Assembly: GCA_019918135.1 (NCBI GenBank)
Contig: WBZZ01004787.1
Coordinates: 22,501-55,000 of the forward strand
DNA length: 32,500 nt
From: Paulinella micropora
Taxonomy: Eukaryota > Cercozoa > Imbricatea > Euglyphida > Paulinellidae
Reading direction: 5' to 3'
Below, piece after piece: positions 10,076 through 18,319 of this stretch (positions are counted from its first letter, which is position 1; every line of letters begins with the position of its first letter). The translations under genes and the position numbers were made by a program. The notes below the pieces were generated by a model that ran no database searches, was not told the origin of the DNA, and was given only the letters and a program-made list of their open reading frames with translations.

Positions 10076-12069
10076 TTAACATAAACCAGGACCTCACACA
10101 AGAATACTACAACAAACTTAAACCTCTACACGGTTATGCTGTTTTTGATTACGACCAGAAGCACCTTACAGTGCCAACCTTCTTCAACGGCTACACCACA
10201 AAAGGAACCCAATGCCAACCAATACCCGCATTGTTGTATATGTTTGACCAAGAAGTTAAGATATTTATTAAGAGGTTATATGTAGCAGACGACCACTTTA
10301 ACCCATTCAAAACCTTCACAGAACACATAACAAATATACAAGATTACTACTTTGATAAGCCTGGCTATGAACACGACACATTAGCCAAAGCAACCAACTT
10401 ACTGGTAGGCTCTTTGAACAAGAACATACACAGAACTCAGCAAGTATCTACCATTTCAAAAACATACAACGAGCGAATACATTTTATGATGAAAGAAAAA
10501 GGATATAGGTTATTGTTCCTGAAACGAGTTCCATATGACAAAGAAAGGTATGCTGAAATGAAGGATGACCTACTACCAGAGCGAATGATATACACATACC
10601 AAGATACAAACCCAACAGACAACATATTTCAAATGTCTCATTTAACTGGCTATGTGCTAGCATACCAAAAGATAGTTCTCCATAACCAAATGTTAAAGCT
10701 TGTAAATACTGGGCGGACTTTACTATATTCTAATACAGACAGTATCGCATACGAAGGCGAATATATGACGACAGGAAAAGAATTTCGCCCCGAGGTTAAA
10801 GAACAGGATGAGTTCATTGCCCCACAGCTGAATATGACTTGTTTCGTTTCCTACATAAATGGCGAACCACGAATAACATACCAGCGACATAGCGGTTTCA
10901 AAGACATACTACCATTACAAAAATTCTTAGAAACACCACATAAACAATATCCAGAGTTCTCAGCCTTTGAGGACGTCCCTCTTCCAGATTATAGCACCAA
11001 AGACGAATACAAGCCTTTACCAGAACAAGAATTATTACTCATTCACGGCAAAGCTGGAACGGGTAAATCTGAAATGATTAAATACCTAACTGGTCAGCCA
11101 TCAAAATACACTAACACACATTTCAAAGACAAAAAGACTTTATCAACCGCTATGACACACAATGCCCGCCAAGTTATTAATTCTGAATATACACTCCAAA
11201 AAATACTGACAATGCTATATCATAGGCTACCGCTACCGATACCAGTTGGTGAAGAAGCCATTAATCACCGAATAACCATTGATGAAGTTTCTATGCTTAC
11301 CTCCAAGAATTTAGAAAGTCTGGACCATATGCTCAGAAAATACACCAAAATCAACAGACCATTCGGCGGTGTATCAATTATTCTGTTTGGCCACTTAGCT
11401 CAGCTTCCTTGCCCAGACCCAACATCCGAACCATTCCACAAGTCAAAAACTTTCAAGCTATTTACAAAGATAAATCTTGATACAAATTACAGACAGGCCA
11501 AAGACCTAGTTCTACAATCTATCTTAAATAAGGTAGAAGACTATTACAAAATAGGTGGTAATGAGCTTAGCCAACACAGAGCAAAAGACTGCCTACCTGA
11601 TATACTAACACTTGAAGAGTTAGATACTCTCAATAAGCAAGTTAAGCCACACCCTAAACCGACTGACAAAAACCCACCTTTAATATTACACCACTCTAAC
11701 AACAATGTTCACGAAAGCAATAACAAAATGCTACAAAATAAACCACTTAAAACAGGTAATCAGGTTGTGTTTCGTTGTAATACAAAAAAAGTTCATAATG
11801 ACGATATTCATACTATTACTAGGGATACCAAAGAACATATATTCATTACGATTGACAATATTGAGCAGAAGTTTGATAGAAAAAAAACGATACCAGACAA
11901 GAAACCGTATGCTGACATCCAGCCGACATTCTCATCCACCATCCACTGCTCACAAGGCCGAACAACACCAGTGTGGATAAATCTAGACCTACTGTCAATG
12001 AATTTGTTATATGTTGCTTTAAGTCGTGCCACCTGCTTGAACGATATTGGATTATCAAATGAATTATGA
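10021..12069 (+). CDS. polB: PolB palm C-terminal part fused to SF1 helicase
   Basis: This 682-codon frame continues the polymerase: a motif-B-like region near residues 120-132 (KATNLLVGSLN), and motif C as YSNTDS (residues 236-241), where the usual YxDTDS has Asn in place of the first Asp. From about residue 330 an SF1 helicase of the Pif1/RecD kind follows: Walker A GKAGTGKS (~343-350), motif II IDEVSM (~420), motif III FGHLAQLP, an Arg motif TNYRQ, HCSQGRT, and motif VI YVALSRA (from residue 664). Polymerase and unwinding activity in one polypeptide would suit strand-displacement replication. The stop codon is 3 bp from the end of the convergent lipase gene. Translation probably depends on the upstream frame, so the ATG at 10021 need not be used. 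Confidence 0.8.
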   Translation: MGEMSSYFNEYPTAPRNIININQDLTQEYYNKLKPLHGYAVFDYDQKHLTVPTFFNGYTTKGTQCQPIPALLYMFDQEVKIFIKRLYVADDHFNPFKTFTEHITNIQDYYFDKPGYEHDTLAKATNLLVGSLNKNIHRTQQVSTISKTYNERIHFMMKEKGYRLLFLKRVPYDKERYAEMKDDLLPERMIYTYQDTNPTDNIFQMSHLTGYVLAYQKIVLHNQMLKLVNTGRTLLYSNTDSIAYEGEYMTTGKEFRPEVKEQDEFIAPQLNMTCFVSYINGEPRITYQRHSGFKDILPLQKFLETPHKQYPEFSAFEDVPLPDYSTKDEYKPLPEQELLLIHGKAGTGKSEMIKYLTGQPSKYTNTHFKDKKTLSTAMTHNARQVINSEYTLQKILTMLYHRLPLPIPVGEEAINHRITIDEVSMLTSKNLESLDHMLRKYTKINRPFGGVSIILFGHLAQLPCPDPTSEPFHKSKTFKLFTKINLDTNYRQAKDLVLQSILNKVEDYYKIGGNELSQHRAKDCLPDILTLEELDTLNKQVKPHPKPTDKNPPLILHHSNNNVHESNNKMLQNKPLKTGNQVVFRCNTKKVHNDDIHTITRDTKEHIFITIDNIEQKFDRKKTIPDKKPYADIQPTFSSTIHCSQGRTTPVWINLDLLSMNLLYVALSRATCLNDIGLSNEL

Positions 12070-12072
12070 AAG

Positions 12073-12762
12073 TCATAGGTATATTTTTTTGGCTCCTTTA
12101 CCTTTGAAGCTCCTGATTGTATGAACACCCCTCGTCGGCTTCACTAACTTAGTATTTACCGCCGTAGCACCCATTAACGATACGGGGTCAAATGCTGTTC
12201 GGTAGTTCGTGGTTAGCTTTGCCGTCTTCGCCCGCTTACCTTTCGGATTTACCCTCACCGCCACTCGGTCAATTACTCCTTCAATGAGGTCTCTTGTGCT
12301 ACTACCTTTATTGTATGTTGTAGCCCTTACCCCCGTCTGTCGGCTTAAATCTTTCGCAATCGTTCCTCCAAGGCTATGGCCCGTCAGCTCTACATTATCC
12401 TTACCATATTTTTTTATCACTTCATTAACCAGCTTCTGCTCTTCTTTGTATCTTGGTGTTCTTTTTAATACTCCCTTTACCAATGCGACATCTGTGAGTA
12501 AGTCCCGCTTATCCGCACTTCCTCTAAATGCGACAATAGCTTTACCATCTTTCTCATACACTGTTGATTTTTCTTTGCTAGCAACTGGCTTCCATCCGTC
12601 AGCACCCTTTCTATATGACGAAGACAAATAGACATCCTCTGATAACTCCGCACTACCCCCCTTTTGCCTTCGGTATTCCTTACAAGCTTTTTTTAATGCC
12701 TCCTTGTAGCTTAGACCGTGTTTAGCTGAGTAAGCCTTAACAAACTTAATCCATTCTGACAT
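12073..12762 (-). CDS. class-3 lipase (alpha/beta hydrolase)
   Basis: I take the ATG at 12762 (229 aa); the longer open frame to 12813 has only a TTG upstream and an inverted repeat covers that stretch. Residues 1-36 form a basic helix (MSEWIKFVKAYSAKHGLSY) ending in QKGG, a possible maturation-protease site. The lipase domain follows, with nucleophile elbow GHSLGG (Ser130), a likely Asp192 in AFDPVS and His214 in GVHTIRSF. This is a complete triad in the order expected of Lipase_3. It would hydrolyse lipid esters. The basic GG-ended head resembles virion proteins of related viruses, so a virion-borne lipase that helps cross host membranes is plausible but inferred. It is convergent with the polymerase gene (3-bp gap). 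Confidence 0.85.
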   Translation of the reverse strand: MSEWIKFVKAYSAKHGLSYKEALKKACKEYRRQKGGSAELSEDVYLSSSYRKGADGWKPVASKEKSTVYEKDGKAIVAFRGSADKRDLLTDVALVKGVLKRTPRYKEEQKLVNEVIKKYGKDNVELTGHSLGGTIAKDLSRQTGVRATTYNKGSSTRDLIEGVIDRVAVRVNPKGKRAKTAKLTTNYRTAFDPVSLMGATAVNTKLVKPTRGVHTIRSFKGKGAKKIYL

Positions 12763-12763
12763 T

Positions 12764-12784
12764 CGCGGAGACTTCGCCTCCGCA
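12764..12784 (-). promoter_or_regulatory. hairpin directly before the lipase ATG
   Basis: On the - strand, GCGGAG pairs with CTCCGC across a 7-base loop (stems 12778-12783 and 12765-12770). The ATG begins two bases later. A TATA-like AATATAGGAAC lies upstream at about 12818-12830. The upstream neighbour is divergent, so this is a 5' feature and not the terminator of another gene. Confidence 0.55.
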
Positions 12785-12889
12785 CCTCCACGGTTTTGGT
12801 GAAGCTTTTTCAAAAGGTTCCTATATTAATTATTTAATTTTTTATTTTTTTATACTGCCAACTATATACTCACTACTCTACACTCACCG

Positions 12890-13177
12890 ATGCAAAAGCT
12901 TTGTGAAAAATTTGAACAGCTATCTGTCAGCAACAAAGACAGAACATTTACTTTACAAGAAATTAAGCAAGTAATTGATGGACACATTAATGAATACAAA
13001 TCAGAAAACAAGAAACTTCAAGAACAAGGAAAGATACCTATGGGAAAATATAAGGGAAAGACAGTCGCCGATGTGGTCGTATTTGATACCCAATATTTAA
13101 GATGGATGGCGAAGCAACCATTTCTAGACAACTATCCAGAGCTAAAAAAAGAAATATTCAAACAGCTTCAATTGTAA
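12890..13177 (+). CDS. ExoX-C-terminal-like small protein
   Basis: This is a 95-aa protein. Residues 1-48 are helical and charged. Residues 50-95 read MGKYKGKTVADVV...TQYLRWMAKQP, matching the pattern xGKYKGKxxxDVxxxdxxYLxWm of the small domain found C-terminal to exodeoxyribonuclease X and as a stand-alone protein in many viruses and phages. Its biochemical role is not established; nucleic-acid binding is a reasonable guess. It is transcribed divergently from the lipase, with a short A/T-rich shared promoter region (12814-12889). It is an isolated + strand gene at the edge of a - strand block. Confidence 0.65.
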   Translation: MQKLCEKFEQLSVSNKDRTFTLQEIKQVIDGHINEYKSENKKLQEQGKIPMGKYKGKTVADVVVFDTQYLRWMAKQPFLDNYPELKKEIFKQLQL

Positions 13178-13189
13178 TTACAAAACATT

Positions 13190-13710
13190 TTATTTTTTTT
13201 TCTCCAAGTGATTTAATTCATTATGACATTGTATCACCCATTTTAAATGATATGTAGAATGTCTATGTCTTTTTCTATGAGAATAAACAGTTCGTCTTCC
13301 ACAAGGGCATTCAACTTTTTTTAGATTATGGGCTCTCAATCTATCCTTATGAATTTCTTTATACTGTCTATTATATTCTTTTTATTCTGATTACACGGGA
13401 CTGTGATACCAGTTTTAAAATTATCGTTTATACACTTTGTGTGTCTTATCCAGTATCCTTCTCTCTGTTCTAATTCAAGGTGGCTATCACAAGGGAAAGC
13501 TTCAATCAATTCAATCCGATAGTCATTCCTTTCTATAATTGAATATGAATAAGTGTAATTTGTTTTTCCTTCCTTGTATCGCTTAAAATTATGTGTGTGA
13601 GATTTAGCTCTATGCTCTAATGTTTTAATCGTGCTTCCGATATACGCCTCACCTGTCTTATTACAGATGAGTTTGTAGATTTTTCCGTTCTGATATTTGT
13701 TGTAGTTCAT
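13190..13710 (-). pseudogene. GIY-YIG endonuclease, frameshifted (copy 2)
   Basis: The open part, 13336-13710 (124 codons), has the nuclease core: GKIYKLI, AYIGST, the Arg helix LEHRAKSH and the Glu segment LELEQREGYWIRHT. It ends shortly after NQNKKN. In another - strand frame, from about 13377 down to a TAA at 13190-13192, coding resumes with a tail containing VECPCG, then YSHRKRHRHSTYH, which could be a Cys2-His2 zinc-binding module. A one-frame slip near 13366-13377 would separate the catalytic core from its DNA-binding tail. The truncated protein might still fold as a bare nuclease core. Confidence 0.75.
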
Positions 13711-13768
13711 TTTATATAATGGTTGGAGTTTATCTTTAATATAAAATTACTCCATCCTTCCATCCATT

Positions 13769-14134
13769 TTATTGGTCTTCTAAGAAATTAACGATAACAC
13801 TCACATTTCCTCCATTATTAGCAGTCGCGACAGACTTTTGTAAAAATGTTAGATTTTCGCCAGGAGAAAGTTGTATGTCGTAAGTTCGCAGGTCAATAAG
13901 CTGGCTAGAAGTAGCATTAACATAAAGTTTAAGGATGACATCCGTTATAGTGGCACCACCAACGGCAGTCGCAGCGGTGTCCTTTGATACCATTGAAGTT
14001 TTTGTATCAATATCAGCGAAGTTCTCCGCCGTAAGTGTTCCAGTCGTTTTCACAATTCGCACTATATTAACTTTGGTGTCTTCGTTTGATATGCTCACGA
14101 GAGATGGATAAACAATTGAATAATTGGTCACCAT
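13769..14134 (-). CDS. unknown, probable virion beta-protein
   Basis: This 121-aa protein is rich in Thr, Ser, Val, Ala and Asn, with no Cys and alternating hydrophobic residues, which suggests a beta-sandwich. No known domain is recognised. It starts with ATGGTGACC inside the last 68 bp of the upstream gene (14067-15014) and lies in the same structural-gene block. It is either a separate overlapping gene or the C-terminal domain of that gene after a frame slip in the A-rich stretch near 14135-14155. The composition resembles tail/spike or decoration proteins. Confidence 0.6.
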   Translation of the reverse strand: MVTNYSIVYPSLVSISNEDTKVNIVRIVKTTGTLTAENFADIDTKTSMVSKDTAATAVGGATITDVILKLYVNATSSQLIDLRTYDIQLSPGENLTFLQKSVATANNGGNVSVIVNFLEDQ

Positions 14135-15014
14135 TAAAAGTTGTTTTATTTTTTATGCTAATAATTGTGCTTTCCGTTGTGCTCGCTGGCTCACTACCTT
14201 CCGCTTCGTTTGATATGCTTGAATTAATAGTGTTGGTGCCCTCAATAAACATACTACAACTGGCTGTTTTCAATGTTTGATTAGCATTACCAGTTCCATA
14301 ATTTCTGATACAAGCTGAAAAAGGTAGGGTTGTATTTGAAAGACTAACACCCACATTCGCATTCGCATACCTAATTGTATGAACCAGCTGAAATTCTCCA
14401 CTTGATGGGTTTTCTATGTAGAACCTTATAGCACCAAAGCCAAGATATTGAAATTTAATCTGGAATACATTCCCTTTGGTCCAGTCTAAGGCGGGCATAA
14501 TTTTAGTCCCATCACACGGGTCATCCCAGTTCGCCTGTGCGATAAGTGTCGGAACCCCACCTTTAACACTAGCAATATTCATGCCAGTCGCTCTTATTTT
14601 GTAAAAATAGAAGCCATTAGTAAAATCACTTTCACCTATGCCGATATATGAATTGTAGTCTTTCGTTTCATCAGTAGTCCATAAAGCAGTAAATCGTGTT
14701 AGAACTCCCATACCCGTTCTGTATTTAATTCTTTTTTTACTCGTCAATACAGCATTCGCCGTCGTCTTCACATCTGTTTTAAGTTCGGCCATATTCGCAT
14801 TAAATGAAATGGTAGCATCAGTTTGAGCTGTTGTCCATATTCGTGTATTGATAGTGTATGGGAAAATCTCTTGTAATACTGGTGTTAATTGACAGACCAA
14901 TGCTTCGCCGAAAGCGGTTTTCATACTATTGGTTTCAACATTGCCGTCATATCCGACTTTGACATTTATGAAGTCTCCGTCAGGGTCTTGTGCTATCAAG
15001 TTTCGCTGATGCAT
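14067..15014 (-). CDS. unknown, probable virion surface protein
   Basis: This 315-aa protein begins MHQRNLIAQDPDGDFINVK. Aromatic, Gly- and Asn-rich beta-type sequence fills its middle (GIGESDFTNGFYFYKIRAT; FQIKFQYLGFGAIRFYIE), resembling a lectin-like jelly roll, though I do not recognise a specific family. The last ~23 residues become basic (REHIKRRHQS) where the frame overlaps the 13769-14134 gene, which may signal a frame slip there. It follows the MCP gene by 125 bp on the same strand. A hairpin overlaps its start codon. A surface or adhesin role is inferred from composition and position. Confidence 0.65.
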   Translation of the reverse strand: MHQRNLIAQDPDGDFINVKVGYDGNVETNSMKTAFGEALVCQLTPVLQEIFPYTINTRIWTTAQTDATISFNANMAELKTDVKTTANAVLTSKKRIKYRTGMGVLTRFTALWTTDETKDYNSYIGIGESDFTNGFYFYKIRATGMNIASVKGGVPTLIAQANWDDPCDGTKIMPALDWTKGNVFQIKFQYLGFGAIRFYIENPSSGEFQLVHTIRYANANVGVSLSNTTLPFSACIRNYGTGNANQTLKTASCSMFIEGTNTINSSISNEAEGSEPASTTESTIISIKNKTTFNGDQLFNCLSISREHIKRRHQS

Positions 15015-15043
15015 AGGAGCTTTTTTTACAAAAAACCTCCTAC
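15012..15043 (-). promoter_or_regulatory. hairpin touching the ATG of the 315-aa gene
   Basis: On the - strand TAGGAG (15037-15042) pairs with CTCCTA (15014-15019). Inside it, T-rich and A-rich arms also pair, with one mismatch between the two stems. The final A is the A of the ATG. A TATA-like AATATAGGAAC lies at about 15069-15080. The layout matches the hairpin before the gene at 22726, with compensatory differences. Confidence 0.6.
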
Positions 15044-15139
15044 AACCTCAAAAAAATGTTTTGTTTGAGTTCCTATATTAACAAAAAAATAAATAATCTA
15101 TCAAAATTAATTACTACCTATTACCTAACTGGTGGGGGT

Positions 15140-16666
15140 TTAAGTTCTAGTAATGGTGCCGTTCTTGACATTTACTTTTTGCTGAGTTACGACAAATGTG
15201 TAATGATTGGACGCAATATTCGCAGTTGTAGCAATAAACTCCCATCGTCGCTCGGTGTCTAGGGATAGTCCGCTGATTTCATTTTGGTCCTTGCTCCACA
15301 GAGGGCGAGTATTGTCAAAGCTATCGCACCAAACCCAGTTGTATTGATAAACATTGCTATTCATCAAAGAAGAGCCTTCCAACTTCGGTTTAAGATACAT
15401 ATAGTCTTCTAGTTTTCCAGTTTGACAATCAACATTGAATTCTTGAAGTCGTGCTCCGTCTAGTGTAGTATAAAAAGTTTGGACCTTTGAGCCGAGCAGG
15501 TTGCTATTGTCGTAGGCAGTGTTCTTATTTTCGGTTGTGTTGAAAACAGAGTGATAAATTGTCTTAATTCGCAGTCCGTGGCCTCTGTCAAATCTAAGGA
15601 TAACATTTTGAGAGGTTGAAGCTACTCCGACGGTATTTTTATACAAATAAGAATAATCAATGTTGAAGCTCATACCTTCGGGGCTCATAATCTTCTGTTG
15701 AATTGATTGAACGACATCGGGGTTAGTTTCAACAGCTAAGAACAGGCTGAGATTAGTAATAGTAACATTTGAATCCGCCACCGCAACAGTGCCACCACCA
15801 GTAGAAAGAGCATCATTGTTATAATAAAAGATTTTGGGTGTCTGTTGCCAAACAATCCGCAAAGTCAAAATTTCTGGAAACATAATAGTTTTATCCAGAG
15901 CGAAAATAGTATTGTAAAGCATTCCAAGATTAATCTTAACATTAACACTCGGACTGGCATTGTTAATAGTTCCAGCTGAAAAATACTTAGCCTCATTAAA
16001 AGCAACATTAACGAACTTACTCGTGCCAGTCTCATTCGCAATAAGGGTATCATCGTGTCGGCGGGCATTTGTGGTGGGCTGTGCCATCCAAGCCTTTAAG
16101 GCGGTCTGAACCTGAGCCTTAGCAACATCAATTCCCGCATCAATTTGTCCCGCCGCATTTCCTGCTATTGCCGAAGCGGTCAAGGCTGTTTGTAAGGCGG
16201 CCAACCTTGTAGCATCGCTAGCGGGTTGAAATGTAGTTGTAGCATTACACTTTTGAAGCATACAACCTGCTCCACTTCCATTGTCGTGGTTTTCCAAAGC
16301 TAGTAAATCATCAATGGAGGTTTCGGGTTTCCAAATCATCTTAGTCATATTTCCGACTTCGTTAATGTCGCAAAGATAAACACCACCTCTCGTAATCAAT
16401 TGTATCTGCCTAATCGGAGCCAGGCAATCCATAAAGCATTTATTGTAGTTTCCAGCCTTCGCATCTGGGGCATAATTAAAACTCAAAACAGAGCGAGCCA
16501 AGTTAAAAGGACGGCTGATAAGGTCAAAGTTGCTTTCCTGTCCTCCTGCGGTAGACACAGTGATATTAATAGAACCCTCACGAGGGGTAAGCTTATTCAA
16601 GCGATAAGAAGCACTGATGTAGTCAGTCCTGCTAAAATCCAATTCCCCACCCCAGAGTGTCGGCAT
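15140..16666 (-). CDS. MCP: double-jelly-roll major capsid protein
   Basis: This 508-aa protein begins MPTLWGGELDFSRTDYISAS and ends in a beta-rich segment containing NYNWVWCDSFDN-like and HYTFVVTQQKVNV stretches. The length, long alternation of beta-type segments, central Ala-rich insertion (about residues 155-195) and the C-terminal Trp/Tyr-rich pattern fit the MCPs of Polintons and Polinton-like viruses, which form pseudo-hexameric trimers in icosahedral capsids. The call is by recognition of pattern and context (penton, protease and ATPase genes nearby); no single motif proves it. LWGG at residues 4-7 could be a protease site. The frame is intact. The upstream region has TATA-like AATATATAACG but no clear hairpin before the ATG. 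Confidence 0.85.
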   Translation of the reverse strand: MPTLWGGELDFSRTDYISASYRLNKLTPREGSINITVSTAGGQESNFDLISRPFNLARSVLSFNYAPDAKAGNYNKCFMDCLAPIRQIQLITRGGVYLCDINEVGNMTKMIWKPETSIDDLLALENHDNGSGAGCMLQKCNATTTFQPASDATRLAALQTALTASAIAGNAAGQIDAGIDVAKAQVQTALKAWMAQPTTNARRHDDTLIANETGTSKFVNVAFNEAKYFSAGTINNASPSVNVKINLGMLYNTIFALDKTIMFPEILTLRIVWQQTPKIFYYNNDALSTGGGTVAVADSNVTITNLSLFLAVETNPDVVQSIQQKIMSPEGMSFNIDYSYLYKNTVGVASTSQNVILRFDRGHGLRIKTIYHSVFNTTENKNTAYDNSNLLGSKVQTFYTTLDGARLQEFNVDCQTGKLEDYMYLKPKLEGSSLMNSNVYQYNWVWCDSFDNTRPLWSKDQNEISGLSLDTERRWEFIATTANIASNHYTFVVTQQKVNVKNGTITRT

Positions 16667-16741
16667 TTTGTCTTCTTGTTTTTTAATTTTTCAAAAGGTC
16701 GTTATATATTGTAATACGATAAAAAATAAATAATTCTAAAA

Positions 16742-17395
16742 TTAATTATTAGTCTTATTGATATGTCTTTTTGAAATCATATGATTATTAAAATTCCTCC
16801 TGCTACTTAGTTTTATATTACACACATTACATTCCCACTCACCACATTCAGCACAATTTCCCCTTATTTTTTTGTGTTCGCAAAAATTATTCGGCTTACA
16901 TTCTATACATCCATCTTTTCTTTTTTGATGATTACATATTTCGCCACCACCACACTCAATACATCTTGATTTTATTTTTTCGTGTTGGCAGATTTGACTA
17001 CCCTTACATTCAATACACCGTTCTTGTCTTTTTTTATGCTCGCATATACCTTTTCCATTACACGAGACACAATAATATCTATATTTTCCGTGCTCGCATA
17101 TAGCATCAGCATCCCGCTTATTTAGGTCTGGTTTTAATTGTTCAATCCAATATTGCTCTCTTGATAGCAACTGTTCTTTATTATTACATTCATATTCTTC
17201 AACGAGCACAATACGTGCATTATCCCATCCTATCTCATTAAAATATTGATATAATGGATATTCAGGTTTTCTGTTCGCTAGTTGTTTGTGTTGGTATATT
17301 CGCTTACTCAATTGAATACAAGTGCTTCCTATGTATTGCTTTCCTTCTCCACCAACAATACGATATATTTTTCCATTTTTATATCTTGTTGTCAT
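16742..17395 (-). CDS. GIY-YIG endonuclease with zinc-binding repeat tail (copy 3)
   Basis: This is an intact 217-aa protein. Residues 1-95 are the nuclease: GKIYRIV, QYIGST, the Arg helix LSKRIYQHK and the Glu segment SREQYWIEQL. From about residue 100 come five units of the type CEH-x(6-8)-C-x2-C (ICEHKKRQERCIECKG and variants), each offering Cys, His and two more Cys for zinc. A C2H2-like finger follows at the end (WECNVCNIKLSS...NNHMISKRH). CEH...C..C repeats are known from large eukaryotic DNA viruses; here they are joined to a nuclease and probably direct it to DNA. It sits between MCP and penton, a typical insertion spot for a selfish endonuclease. Confidence 0.9.
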   Translation of the reverse strand: MTTRYKNGKIYRIVGGEGKQYIGSTCIQLSKRIYQHKQLANRKPEYPLYQYFNEIGWDNARIVLVEEYECNNKEQLLSREQYWIEQLKPDLNKRDADAICEHGKYRYYCVSCNGKGICEHKKRQERCIECKGSQICQHEKIKSRCIECGGGEICNHQKRKDGCIECKPNNFCEHKKIRGNCAECGEWECNVCNIKLSSRRNFNNHMISKRHINKTNN

Positions 17396-17431
17396 CTTTA
17401 TTCATATATATTCACTTTTGTTTAAATTAAA

Positions 17432-18247
17432 TTAACGGCTTTTTAACAAATTTAAAAATGATGTAAATAAATTAAAATAATTCGTCTCGCGGTAAATCAA
17501 CAATGTCATAACAATACCGAGGCCGTTGAGATTAACTGGCTGGTCGTTTTCGTCAGTCAAGTAGAACCGATACAAATTGCTTGAACTAGTTGATAGTCGT
17601 TTGCCGTATTCACTACCCGAGCCGTCATAGATAACAGAGCCGAACGGGATTTCATTCGCTGTGTATATTTCCTGTAATACGTGATTATCGCCTTCGCCGA
17701 CTAAGTCTGACTGTAAATATAATGTTTTTTCGCCAGTCAAGATTATGACATTCGGCGACCTAATGGTATTATTAGCAAAGAAATATGTTGAGTCGCGGTC
17801 AAAACCCATTACTTCGTGGATACGTGTTTCGGTGTCAAATATAAACCGCGGTTGAATGTTAATAGGATTGTTCGCTACGGTAAATAATAGCTTGCCGTCT
17901 TCTGGGTCGGTGTTTGTGTTGTTGCTTGTTATTGTATATGTGTAGTCATTGGGGCTATCTGCGGTTAGCACCTCGGCCAGTTTATTTTTTAAGTTGTTCA
18001 TTGTGTAGTTTCCTTCGGGTATCGTAATTAGCGCCTCAAATCCATCTTCACTAAGTGTAAAAGTATTGTATGGCGAAGAAACAGAATAATACGACTTCGG
18101 CACATAGATATGAAGAATTTTACAGTGTGTCGGGTTGTCTAGCGATTTCATATCAATGGAGTGTGTGAAATCACTGTCCGTGCCGTTTATCCTATTTTTG
18201 CTATTGACATAGTAAATATTACTACTTCGCCCACCTCTATATTCCAT
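17432..18247 (-). CDS. penton (minor capsid) protein
   Basis: I take the ATG at 18247 (271 aa, MEYRGGRSSNIYYVNSKNR); the frame can be extended to 18268 only with a GTG, and that stretch forms a hairpin. The N-terminal pattern YxVNSxNRxxGTxSDFTxxI, followed by PKSYYSV and PEGNYTMNNL, is typical of the penton proteins of Polintons and virophages, a single jelly roll at the capsid vertices. An RGG at residues 4-6 could be a maturation-protease site. It follows the protease gene on the same strand, as part of the structural block. The frame is intact. Confidence 0.85.
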   Translation of the reverse strand: MEYRGGRSSNIYYVNSKNRINGTDSDFTHSIDMKSLDNPTHCKILHIYVPKSYYSVSSPYNTFTLSEDGFEALITIPEGNYTMNNLKNKLAEVLTADSPNDYTYTITSNNTNTDPEDGKLLFTVANNPINIQPRFIFDTETRIHEVMGFDRDSTYFFANNTIRSPNVIILTGEKTLYLQSDLVGEGDNHVLQEIYTANEIPFGSVIYDGSGSEYGKRLSTSSSNLYRFYLTDENDQPVNLNGLGIVMTLLIYRETNYFNLFTSFLNLLKSR

Positions 18248-18267
18248 CGCAGAGACTAGTCTCCGCA
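18248..18267 (-). promoter_or_regulatory. hairpin directly before the penton ATG
   Basis: On the - strand GCGGAGA (18260-18266) pairs with TCTCTGC (18249-18255) across a CTAG loop, including one G-U pair that works only in the sense transcript. One base separates it from the ATG. TATA-like sequence (ATTATATATCC) lies at about 18275-18290. Confidence 0.55.
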
Positions 18268-18319
18268 CCTCTAATTTTGGATATATAATAGAAAATATAT
18301 ATTTTTTGTCTTAATTACT

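Noticed and set aside
12763..12813. N-terminal extension of the lipase from a TTG codon
   Set aside because: There is no ATG in this stretch and it holds the leader hairpin; the ATG at 12762 fits a eukaryotic start.
15865..16068. Short alternative frame within the MCP gene
   Set aside because: It is a shadow of the capsid gene with no upstream signal.
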